From an uncultured Porphyromonadaceae bacterium (GTDB lineage Bacteria; Bacteroidota; Bacteroidia; Bacteroidales; Muribaculaceae), in the NCBI GenBank assembly GCA_947174225.1, contig CAMWIF010000057.1, positions 1 to 10,541 on the forward strand: DNA of 10,541 nucleotides, written 5' to 3'. A program made the translations under genes and the position numbers. Under the pieces are notes generated by a model. It saw only the letters and a program-made list of their open reading frames with translations. It had not been told where the DNA came from and did not search any database. Position 1 is the first letter of the stretch; every line of letters starts with the position of its first letter. Positions 1-6,740 of this stretch are shown here, in pieces.

Positions 1-2
1 TC

Positions 3-446
3 ATCTCCGGAAAACCGTTTGTGTTCTATTCCATAGGACACCATGGACAGATATGGTCATTAATATGTAAAGATACTACCGGATTTCGGATATATAATGG
101 AACTACAAGATATTGGTTGAAATCTGAAAAATCAGATTTATTGGACACCCTCAGCTTCATTGAAAACAACCGGATTACCTTAAAATGGACTTTTGACTCA
201 CTATCATCCGCGACAAAAAGAATGAAACCAGTTGATCAAAAAGAATATAATCCCCTATCTTATGATTTAGTCTTGTATGACCATAGGAATATACCTGTGT
301 TCATATATAATGATGCTGTCTTCTATTCGGGATCAGATAGTGTGAATTTTAACCGTCAAATCAACAAGCTATCATATCTTATGTTATGGCTCGCAGCCCC
401 GTCAGCACGTAAGGATCTGCCAATACCAAATGATACCCTCAAATAG
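3..446 (+). CDS. Hypothetical protein, C-terminal part (5' end outside window)
   Basis: The reading frame is open from the first complete codon at position 3 to a TAG at 444-446 and gives 147 residues. A GTG at 21 could serve as a start, but the frame has no stop before it, so the gene most likely begins upstream of the window. I do not recognise the family. The protein is rich in aromatic and polar residues (many Tyr, Phe, Asn, Ser) and has no clear membrane helix, no repeats and no catalytic motif I can name. A mildly hydrophobic stretch (SYLMLWLAA) lies near the C-terminus. Base composition is low: about 30% G+C in a 60-base sample, against about 43% in a sample of the transporter cluster. 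This hints at accessory or transferred DNA. The next gene follows on the same strand after 103 bp, so co-transcription is possible but not shown. It is probably a real gene because the frame is long, but its function is unknown. Confidence 0.6.
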   Translation: MSGKPFVFYSIGHHGQIWSLICKDTTGFRIYNGTTRYWLKSEKSDLLDTLSFIENNRITLKWTFDSLSSATKRMKPVDQKEYNPLSYDLVLYDHRNIPVFIYNDAVFYSGSDSVNFNRQINKLSYLMLWLAAPSARKDLPIPNDTLK

Positions 447-451
447 ATGAC

Positions 452-478
452 ACCTCACCGCCAGCAATCTATTGAGGT
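452..478 (+). terminator. Weak inverted repeat, possible terminator or attenuator
   Basis: ACCTCA (452-457) and TGAGGT (473-478) are perfect 6-bp complements separated by 15 bases. They start 6 bases after the stop codon of the first gene and are followed by TTTATATAAA. The stem is short and the loop long, so this is only a weak candidate for a terminator between the two left-hand genes. The rest of the 103-bp gap (447-549) shows no TAnnTTTG promoter box that I could find. Confidence 0.25.
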
Positions 479-549
479 TTATATAAATCCGTTGGTTATA
501 TGGTGAATTTACTTTTATAAAATCCAATAGCATCTTAAAGTATAGAAGT

Positions 550-1086
550 ATGAAACTTGTAAGTGTATTGATGGTATTCATAGCCGTGTTTCTTATAACG
601 GCTTATGCAAGCCTTAACATCGTGATGAATCTCTTTTGGGGGTTGTTAAACCAGTCTCCTGCTACGTCCGGAACTGTATATTTGGCAGAATATTTGGTGC
701 CTTATGTATGTGGTGTTGGTGCAATGGTCTATCTCTTGACGTATATTTGGCAATGTGCAGTGAGACTCTTTACTAATACAGATACTTGTGTGGATATTGC
801 TCCGGGTATACAGACACCTATAGGTTATGGAGGCAATGTTAGCAAGAAAATTATAAACACCTCAGGTAAAGTATGCAATTTGAAGCGAGGCTTAAAAATT
901 ATGTTGTCAATGGTAGTTATCTATTCGTTTTTAGCCATAGCTCATAATATCTTCACAGGATGCCTAATGCTTCTTGAAAATGACCTTAATAGCGGTATCA
1001 TCATTCAGGAAAGGATAATTCCCGACTTGGTATGTTGTGGCTCATTCATCTTCTGCCTGATTCAATTATGGCGAAGAAATGCTTAG
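550..1086 (+). CDS. Small four-helix membrane protein, unknown function
   Basis: This encodes 178 residues with four predicted membrane segments, at about 6-30, 47-70, 116-141 and 157-174. A soluble stretch of about 45 residues (71-115, containing a Gly-rich patch IGYGGN) joins helices 2 and 3. The first helix starts close to the N-terminus and could be mistaken for a signal peptide. The ATG at 550 gives the full first helix and is preceded by AT-rich sequence with no Shine-Dalgarno motif, which is normal for Bacteroidota. I do not recognise the family and see no catalytic motif. G+C content is low (about 33% in a 60-base sample), like the gene upstream, so the two may form one AT-rich accessory unit. 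The stop (TAG, 1084-1086) lies 29 bp from the end of the convergent histidine kinase gene, with no evident terminator between them. An integral inner-membrane location is well supported; any role is open. Confidence 0.7.
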   Translation: MKLVSVLMVFIAVFLITAYASLNIVMNLFWGLLNQSPATSGTVYLAEYLVPYVCGVGAMVYLLTYIWQCAVRLFTNTDTCVDIAPGIQTPIGYGGNVSKKIINTSGKVCNLKRGLKIMLSMVVIYSFLAIAHNIFTGCLMLLENDLNSGIIIQERIIPDLVCCGSFIFCLIQLWRRNA

Positions 1087-1115
1087 GGGGACAACGCGGG
1101 ATTGCTATTTACTGG

Positions 1116-2333
1116 TTAGAGGCGGAGGGTGAAGGAGGTGGAGGGGGTGGTCTTGAATGAGAGGGTGCCCCCTAAGTAGGTTATGATGCGGCGCGAGAGA
1201 CTGAGACCTATGCCACTCCCGGAAGTACGGGTGGTGAAGAAAGGTGTGAATATTTGCCCGGCTACCTCATCAGGAATCGGTTCGCCATCGTTAGAGATGC
1301 GTATTTCCACAGATTCATCAGCTTTCAAATCAGTCTCTATCTTTATGACGCTTGAGTTCGCCTCGACTGCATTCTTGATGATGTTCAGCAATACCCGGCT
1401 CAACAATGCCTCATCCGTGTAGACCATCACATCAGGAGGGAAGCAGACAAGAGTTATCTCTATATCCTTATCCTTGGCATAGCCCTTCCCCAACCTCACG
1501 CACGATTCCAAAAGGGGTTTCAGATAAAGCACTTTCATCTTTGGTTCCGGCAACTTGGTGAACTCTCTGAAATTCCTCACGAACTGCATCAGCGAGCGGC
1601 TGCTCGACGATATGGTTTCAAAAGCCTCGGAAGCCTCACGGGTAGTGGTTTTGTCACTCATAGTCTCGGCTATTGACTGGATAGGTGTAAGGGAATTCAT
1701 AATCTCATGAGTGAGTACCCGGGTAAGCTTTTCCCATGATTCTACCTCAGCCACTTGAATTTGTCTGCTTACATCGCTGAAAGTGAACAAGGTAAAACTT
1801 TTATCTTTGACTGTCAGCTCACTTTTCCTGATCATAATATCTTCATAGGCTTCCTGGGGAATCTGACAGACATGGGTAAACACCGGTCGTTCAAGCAGAC
1901 GAAGTGCCGACTCGTTGTGAAGTATAATGTTGCCCTGGGTGTCGGCAACTGCCAAACCCACATCTGTCAAGTTAATCACACGCTCCAGAAAAACCTCGTT
2001 CTGTCGGCTTTCCGTAGAGAGAAGCTCGAAATGCGTCACCATCTTATTCAGCATCTCGTTGACCTCACGTTCCTCCCTGCCTATATTGGCTGTAGGGAAT
2101 TTATAAGAAAAATCCCCGTTGAGAGTAGCCTCCATTATATAGCGTATTCTCTTGACAATCTTCAATATACTCCTGAGCATCAGTATGCCGCAACAGATTG
2201 AGCAAATTAGGAATACTATCCACCACAGCACACCGGCACAATAGCAATATCCGGCACAAAATGCCATAAGCACTGCTCCGAGAAGCCATATTGAGGGTAT
2301 AAGATGCCATCCAGCCTTAACATCAAAGCCCAT
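1116..2333 (-). CDS. Sensor histidine kinase, NtrY/NtrB-like, no extracytoplasmic sensor domain
   Basis: This 405-residue kinase is the probable phosphate donor for the sigma-54 regulator encoded just upstream. Two membrane helices (about 12-31 and 35-54) are joined by only a few residues, so almost nothing is exposed outside the cytoplasm. A HAMP-like linker (about 55-105) and a PAS-like domain (about 112-195) follow. The HisKA H-box is LTHEIMNSLTPI, with His209 as the likely phosphorylation site. The HATPase_c domain shows the N-box NIIKNAVEA (Asn317, Asn321), the G1 motif around Asp349-Gly350, the F-box IFTPFFTT (361-368) and the G2 motif SGSGIGLS (371-378). All key residues are present, so it should be active. 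Six cysteines fall in the membrane hairpin (26-48), which is unusual. Its ATG (2331-2333) overlaps the regulator's stop codon by 11 bp, which implies translational coupling. The stop is TAA at 1116-1118. The family assignment is secure; the signal is unknown. Confidence 0.93.
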   Translation of the reverse strand: MGFDVKAGWHLIPSIWLLGAVLMAFCAGYCYCAGVLWWIVFLICSICCGILMLRSILKIVKRIRYIMEATLNGDFSYKFPTANIGREEREVNEMLNKMVTHFELLSTESRQNEVFLERVINLTDVGLAVADTQGNIILHNESALRLLERPVFTHVCQIPQEAYEDIMIRKSELTVKDKSFTLFTFSDVSRQIQVAEVESWEKLTRVLTHEIMNSLTPIQSIAETMSDKTTTREASEAFETISSSSRSLMQFVRNFREFTKLPEPKMKVLYLKPLLESCVRLGKGYAKDKDIEITLVCFPPDVMVYTDEALLSRVLLNIIKNAVEANSSVIKIETDLKADESVEIRISNDGEPIPDEVAGQIFTPFFTTRTSGSGIGLSLSRRIITYLGGTLSFKTTPSTSFTLRL

Positions 2334-3636
2334 ATTTGCGCAATTTATTATAAAGCGTCTGACGTGTTATGCCGAGATGCCGTGCCACTTCCGACATATT
2401 GCCATTATGCAGCTTGATCGCAGCAGTTATGGCATTACGCTCCATCGATTCGAGGGTAGTTGACTCAGGGGTAGCAATTATCTGAGTGTCGTGCAGGTCG
2501 AAGTCGTGGACATCGAGTTTCGAACCGTCTGACAGAATCAGAGCTTTCTCCACAGTATGTTCAAGCTGACGGATATTTCCGGGCCACGACTGGGAACTCA
2601 GACGCTTCATAGCCTCTTCAGTCACTTCAGGCACCGGCAACGCATATATGCCGGCATACTTCCTGATGAACATATCCACAAAAGCAGGAATGTCTTCAGA
2701 ACGGTTTCTTAAAGGTGGTAACTCAATTGTGACTGTGTTGATACGGTAGAACAGATCCTGACGAAATTCTCCATTAGCCACCATTTGAGGGAGATTGCGG
2801 TTTGTGGCGCATATGAGGCGCACATCTATATCGCGGGGAGTGTTGGTGCCAACCCGGATAATCTTTCTCTGCTGCAGCGACGTGAGCAATTTTGCCTGAA
2901 GATGGTATGGGAGATTACCTATTTCATCGAGGAAAAGAGTGCCCCCGTTGGCTGTCTCGAACTTTCCTACCCGATCCGCCTTGGCATCGGTGAAAGCCCC
3001 TTTGGCATGCCCGTAAAGCTCACTCTCGAACAGTGTCTCTATCACGGCTCCCATATCCACAATCTCCAAAGAGCCGGAGCTTCGTCTCGACAACCGATGG
3101 ATCTCTCTCGCAAGGAGATCTTTACCAGTGCCGTTCTCCCCGGTTATCAGTATATTGGCATCGGTGGGCGCCACACGCTCCAACAAAGTCTTCAATCGGA
3201 GCATTTCAGGAGACTCTCCCCACAACATCCCGGGAGTGTCAGGAGTATGTGCTTTTCTCTCTTTCTTACCGAAAGCCTGTAATAAGACCTCGGAGAGCTG
3301 AGTATTGTCAAAAGGCTTCACAACGAAGTCGGTAGCCCCAATCTTCATACCCTCGACAGCGAGAGCCACATCTGCATAAGCTGTAAACAACACGACCGAC
3401 ACCTCAGGAGCAATTCTTTTTATCTCACTGAGCAAAAAAAGACCTTCATTGCCGTTGTTTACAGCAGACCGGAAATTCATATCAAGAAGCACCACTTGGG
3501 GTTTATGCCTGCGGATAAGTTCGGGTATGGATATAGGAGTGGAAGAGGTGATTACCTCATCCACTTTCGGCGTCATCAGCATTTTGACTGCCGACAGCAC
3601 CTCCCTATTATCATCTACCACAAGGAGCGTCTTCAT
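2323..3636 (-). CDS. NtrC-family sigma-54-dependent response regulator
   Basis: This 437-residue transcriptional activator has the full NtrC architecture. The receiver domain (1-122) has the acidic pocket Asp8/Asp9, phospho-acceptor Asp52, Thr85 and Lys107. The central AAA+ domain (about 138-365) shows Walker A GENGTGKD (166-173), the sigma-54 contact loop as GAFTDA (213-218, against the usual GAFTGA), Walker B GGTLFLDEIG (231-240), candidate arginine fingers Arg292 and Arg298, and the sensor II motif WPGNIRQLE (351-359). A Fis-type helix-turn-helix lies at about 398-434. The receiver loop after Asp52 is about five residues longer than usual. The protein should bind enhancer-like sites upstream of a sigma-54 promoter and use ATP hydrolysis to open it. 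Its start lies 54 bp after the ABC ATPase stop, with GGAG just upstream of the ATG. Its end overlaps the kinase start. The likeliest target is the transporter operon it belongs to (inferred). Confidence 0.95.
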   Translation of the reverse strand: MKTLLVVDDNREVLSAVKMLMTPKVDEVITSSTPISIPELIRRHKPQVVLLDMNFRSAVNNGNEGLFLLSEIKRIAPEVSVVLFTAYADVALAVEGMKIGATDFVVKPFDNTQLSEVLLQAFGKKERKAHTPDTPGMLWGESPEMLRLKTLLERVAPTDANILITGENGTGKDLLAREIHRLSRRSSGSLEIVDMGAVIETLFESELYGHAKGAFTDAKADRVGKFETANGGTLFLDEIGNLPYHLQAKLLTSLQQRKIIRVGTNTPRDIDVRLICATNRNLPQMVANGEFRQDLFYRINTVTIELPPLRNRSEDIPAFVDMFIRKYAGIYALPVPEVTEEAMKRLSSQSWPGNIRQLEHTVEKALILSDGSKLDVHDFDLHDTQIIATPESTTLESMERNAITAAIKLHNGNMSEVARHLGITRQTLYNKLRKYGL

Positions 3637-3642
3637 TTCTCC

Positions 3643-3659
3643 GCAAAATTAGCAAAATT
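3643..3659 (-). promoter_or_regulatory. Possible internal promoter and 9-bp direct repeat before the regulator gene
   Basis: On the + strand GCAAAATTA is followed at once by GCAAAATTT (8 of 9 bases identical). Read on the minus strand, positions 3651-3644 spell TAATTTTG, an exact match to the Bacteroidota -7 box TAnnTTTG. No convincing -33 TTTG lies 19-21 bp upstream, and the box is only about 7 bp from the ATG at 3636, which would give a near-leaderless transcript. This 54-bp gap is the widest in the cluster, so separate low-level transcription of the two-component genes is plausible but weakly supported. Confidence 0.25.
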
Positions 3660-3690
3660 TCCTGAATACTACAGTGTCGCACCTACATAA

Positions 3691-4365
3691 TTACAGGCGA
3701 GTCTTTTCCACGATTTTCCCGTCGAACAGATTTATCACACGGTGAGTGTAGGCAGCGTCATTACGTGAGTGGGTGACCATCACTATTGTGGAACCTTCCC
3801 GGTTAAGCTCTGTGAGAAGGTCCATCACCTCTTTGCCGTTGGTGGAGTCGAGGTTGCCGGTAGGCTCGTCGGCGAGAATAAGATCCGGCTTCGACACCAC
3901 AGCCCGTGCTATGGCAGCACGTTGCTGCTGACCGCCGGAGAGCTGCTGGGGAAAGTGTTTGGCTCGATGCAGTATGTTCATACGTGTGAGAGCCTCTTTC
4001 ACCCTCTCCTTACGCTCTGACGCCTTGATGTTGAGGTAGCGCAACGGCAGCTCCACATTCTCTTCGATGTTAAGCTCGTCGATCAGATTGAAATTCTGAA
4101 ATACAAACCCAATCTTCCCCTTGCGGAAAGCTGTGCGGTTTTTCTCTTTCAGAGCGGTCACATCCTGACCGTTGAGAATATATTTACCCTCTGTGGGATT
4201 ATCGAGAAGACCAAGTATGTTGAGCAGAGTAGACTTTCCGCAGCCGGAAGGACCCATTATGCCCACAAACTCCCCTTTCGCTACGTCGAGGGTTATGCCT
4301 CGGAGAGCCAACGTCTCCACTTCATCTGTACGGAATGTCTTGGTAAGATTTTCTATATGTATCAT
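3691..4365 (-). CDS. ABC transporter ATPase subunit, LolD/MacB-like
   Basis: This 224-residue cytoplasmic ATPase would drive the permease encoded directly upstream. All core ABC motifs are intact: Walker A GPSGCGKS (38-45), Q-loop Gln90 in FVFQNFNLI, signature LSGGQQQR (142-149), Walker B LILADEPTGNLD with Glu167 as catalytic base, and the switch His199 in MVTHS. The Walker B tail and the length are typical of the LolD/MacB/FtsE group, which works with FtsX-type permeases. The frame is open further upstream to 4488, but those 41 residues would overlap the end of the permease gene and resemble nothing in ABC proteins. The ATG at 4365 begins with MIHIENLTKTF, the usual first strand of the fold, so I chose that start. 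It lies 11 bp after the permease stop, with no Shine-Dalgarno sequence. Recognition as an ABC ATPase is certain; the exact substrate class is not. Confidence 0.96.
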   Translation of the reverse strand: MIHIENLTKTFRTDEVETLALRGITLDVAKGEFVGIMGPSGCGKSTLLNILGLLDNPTEGKYILNGQDVTALKEKNRTAFRKGKIGFVFQNFNLIDELNIEENVELPLRYLNIKASERKERVKEALTRMNILHRAKHFPQQLSGGQQQRAAIARAVVSKPDLILADEPTGNLDSTNGKEVMDLLTELNREGSTIVMVTHSRNDAAYTHRVINLFDGKIVEKTRL

Positions 4366-4376
4366 AGTTGATTGTA

Positions 4377-6725
4377 TTATTTTAATGAATTGATTGGATT
4401 GGTATTGGCTGCCTTGCTGCACTGCACGACTACCGATATGAAGCATATGATTATAGCCAAAAGAGCGGAAAGGAGGTAAATCCACCAATATACGCTGATA
4501 CGGTAGCTGAACTGCGACAGCCAGTCGTTCATCACATAGTAGATCACCGGGATAGAAACCACAGCCGCTATAACGACATAGACCATAAATGTACGAACAA
4601 GTTTCGAGAGCACCTCCATGCTTGTACCGCCCATAACCTTATGCACCGCAATGTCCTGTGCCCGCTGACGCACGTAATAGGTGCTCATAGCCATAAGTCC
4701 GAGCATAGAGATCATCATAGCTATCAATGCAAATATAGTCAGAATAATCGACAACCTGTTCTCATATTCAAAGTCATCCTCTATCTGTTGGCGCATATAA
4801 GGCATCTCGAATACAGAATCAGATAATTCGGAGGAATATATCTCTTCAAAGACACCCCTCACTTGTTTCAGCGCCTCCTGTTCGTCGCCATGCACCTTTA
4901 TCAAGACAGTCCAGGGTTTGAAATGATCAAACGGCAAGGCCGTCACCAGCCTCAAGGGATGTTGGTCGGTCAGCACATTTCCAATCTTGAAATCTTCCAC
5001 AATGCCGGCAATCGGAGGTCGGTCATCATAATAGGGATAAGAGTCGGCATCCTCATTGAGACCAAGCTCATTCAAAGACCTCGTATTCAGATAATGTTTA
5101 ATCGGGTTTGCCGTGTGGTTATCTTTCTGTAGCTTTAGTCCCAAGAGATCCATAAACACAGTGTCGCAAACGAAGGACTGGAACGAGATGGTGCGTCCTT
5201 CATACTGCATCGTATTGTTATTACCACAGCTGTGAGGCTCTCCTTGCGAAAAGCTAACCTTATCCACACATGAAAGCTTCAGCAATTCATCCCTGAAATG
5301 TTTACCGTCGCTTGAAGGGTCGTTGGTATACTGATAAGGCAGGATTATCACTCCTTCCGGATCATACCCCAAGGGTGCGCTTATCATATGCCTCACCTGA
5401 AGATACATAGTTATTGCGCAAGCTATCATGACAATGGTAGCCACATTTTGCACCACAATAAACACTTTGCCGAATATCATATTCGATTTTCTTCTGAAGG
5501 TACCTTTCACAGCCTCTATAGGCTTCATTGACGAAAGTAACAGAGCAGGGATTATGCCCGATGCCAGACTCATGACCAACAACACGACAATAAGGAAAGA
5601 GACAGTGGTGATGTTGAGGCAACTCTTAATGTCTATTGGCGTTTTGAGTAAAGCTGAAGCATATGGCTGCATAAGGAATGCCAACGCAATACCGATAAGC
5701 ATAGATACGGCGCAGAGAACAGTGCTTTCACTTATCAGTCGCCACATGATACCGGTACGGCTCTCCCCGAGCAGACGTCTCGTAGCCATCTCCTTCGCAC
5801 GTTTTCCAGCCAACGCAACAGTGAGGTTGACGTAATTCATAATGGCGAAGAGCAATATCACCAAGCCTATGCTAAAGAGAAGCCTTATCAGTTTTATGTT
5901 ACCGAAATTCATATGGACGGAGCTCATCTCCGAGAAATAGGTGTCTTTAAAGGGGTAAATTTCGAGCCTGACATCATCTTCAGGGAGATTCAAGATCCAA
6001 TAACTCGGTTTTATGGCATCTTCATATTCCTTCTTCCGTGTAGTGAGGTCATGTCCCTCCTTAGCAAGGAGGAGCACATTAGAGCCTGTGGCGTTATACA
6101 TCTCCGGAGCTAACAGAGGCGGGCTAACATATTTCATCATTGAAAAGTTGATGAGCATATCTACGGGTCGCTTGTCGTATGTCATAAACGCCGTATTCTT
6201 CATAGGCTCCATCACTCCTGCCACCACAAGAGGATCCTCATCCACGTTGAACACTATACTTTTCCCCATCGGATCCTCGTCACCCCACACTTTACGGGCG
6301 TATTCGCGGGTCACCACGATATTTGACGGATTATCTAACACCGTCTCAGGATTCCCCTGTGTGAGTTTAAAGTCGAATATGTCATAGAAAGTGGAATCCA
6401 CGAAGAAACAATTCGTCTCTATAGGTTTATCATCATATATGAGCCAACGGTTGTTGCGGAATATCGCAGTTGAAGACTCTATCTCCGGAAATTTATCTTT
6501 AAGGAGAGACTGGAGATACCAATGCGATCCAATATACTTTTGCCCGGACATCTCAAGACCGAGATAATACATTCTGTCGGCTTTGGTATGCTGTTTGTCT
6601 ATGTGCCACTCCTGCCAGGTATAGCACCCGATCAGCACGACAAACATCATACTGATTGCGAGTCCGAAAACGTCGATCGCTGTATATGCCTTGTTGCGGC
6701 TCAGAAATTTCAAATAGGAATTCAT
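4377..6725 (-). CDS. ABC transporter permease, double FtsX/MacB-type
   Basis: This 782-residue inner-membrane permease has two MacB-like units in tandem. The order is helix 1 (about 20-38), a large extracytoplasmic domain (about 40-275, MacB_PCD-like), three FtsX helices (about 279-303, 331-352, 373-397), helix 5 (about 419-441), a second extracytoplasmic domain (about 445-655), and a final FtsX set (about 657-682, 711-730, 747-768). Both halves carry the cytoplasmic coupling segment with a charged run ending in LG or GG: RAKEMATRRLLG (309-320) and RAQDIAVHKVMGG (688-700). MacB itself has four helices and works as a dimer. Here two copies are fused, the common Bacteroidota form, so a single chain could form the complete channel with two ATPases. 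The gene starts 15 bp after the adaptor stop and ends 11 bp before the ATPase start. It probably works by mechanotransmission with the adaptor and TolC-like channel (inferred from family). Confidence 0.95.
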   Translation of the reverse strand: MNSYLKFLSRNKAYTAIDVFGLAISMMFVVLIGCYTWQEWHIDKQHTKADRMYYLGLEMSGQKYIGSHWYLQSLLKDKFPEIESSTAIFRNNRWLIYDDKPIETNCFFVDSTFYDIFDFKLTQGNPETVLDNPSNIVVTREYARKVWGDEDPMGKSIVFNVDEDPLVVAGVMEPMKNTAFMTYDKRPVDMLINFSMMKYVSPPLLAPEMYNATGSNVLLLAKEGHDLTTRKKEYEDAIKPSYWILNLPEDDVRLEIYPFKDTYFSEMSSVHMNFGNIKLIRLLFSIGLVILLFAIMNYVNLTVALAGKRAKEMATRRLLGESRTGIMWRLISESTVLCAVSMLIGIALAFLMQPYASALLKTPIDIKSCLNITTVSFLIVVLLVMSLASGIIPALLLSSMKPIEAVKGTFRRKSNMIFGKVFIVVQNVATIVMIACAITMYLQVRHMISAPLGYDPEGVIILPYQYTNDPSSDGKHFRDELLKLSCVDKVSFSQGEPHSCGNNNTMQYEGRTISFQSFVCDTVFMDLLGLKLQKDNHTANPIKHYLNTRSLNELGLNEDADSYPYYDDRPPIAGIVEDFKIGNVLTDQHPLRLVTALPFDHFKPWTVLIKVHGDEQEALKQVRGVFEEIYSSELSDSVFEMPYMRQQIEDDFEYENRLSIILTIFALIAMMISMLGLMAMSTYYVRQRAQDIAVHKVMGGTSMEVLSKLVRTFMVYVVIAAVVSIPVIYYVMNDWLSQFSYRISVYWWIYLLSALLAIIICFISVVVQCSKAANTNPINSLK

Positions 6726-6740
6726 ATTATGTCAGTTTTT

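Noticed and set aside
492..518. Promoter for the small membrane protein using TTGG (492-495) and TACTTTTA (510-517 region).
   Set aside because: The -7 box ends in A rather than G and the spacer is only about 14 bp, shorter than the 19-21 bp expected in Bacteroidota.
1087..1115. Bidirectional terminator between the convergent membrane-protein and kinase genes.
   Set aside because: The 29-bp gap has a G-run but no stem-loop with a T-tract that I could find.
1755..2201. Open frame of 148 codons on the + strand inside the kinase gene.
   Set aside because: It is antisense to conserved kinase sequence with no own start context; a shadow of the real gene.
2785..3282. Open frame of 165 codons on the + strand inside the regulator gene.
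   Set aside because: It lies entirely antisense to a well-conserved AAA+ domain and shows no recognisable protein features.
4366..4488. A longer N-terminus for the ABC ATPase gene, starting at 4488.
   Set aside because: It would overlap the permease gene by more than 100 bp and add 41 residues without any ABC-like sequence, whereas the ATG at 4365 begins exactly at the first strand of the fold.
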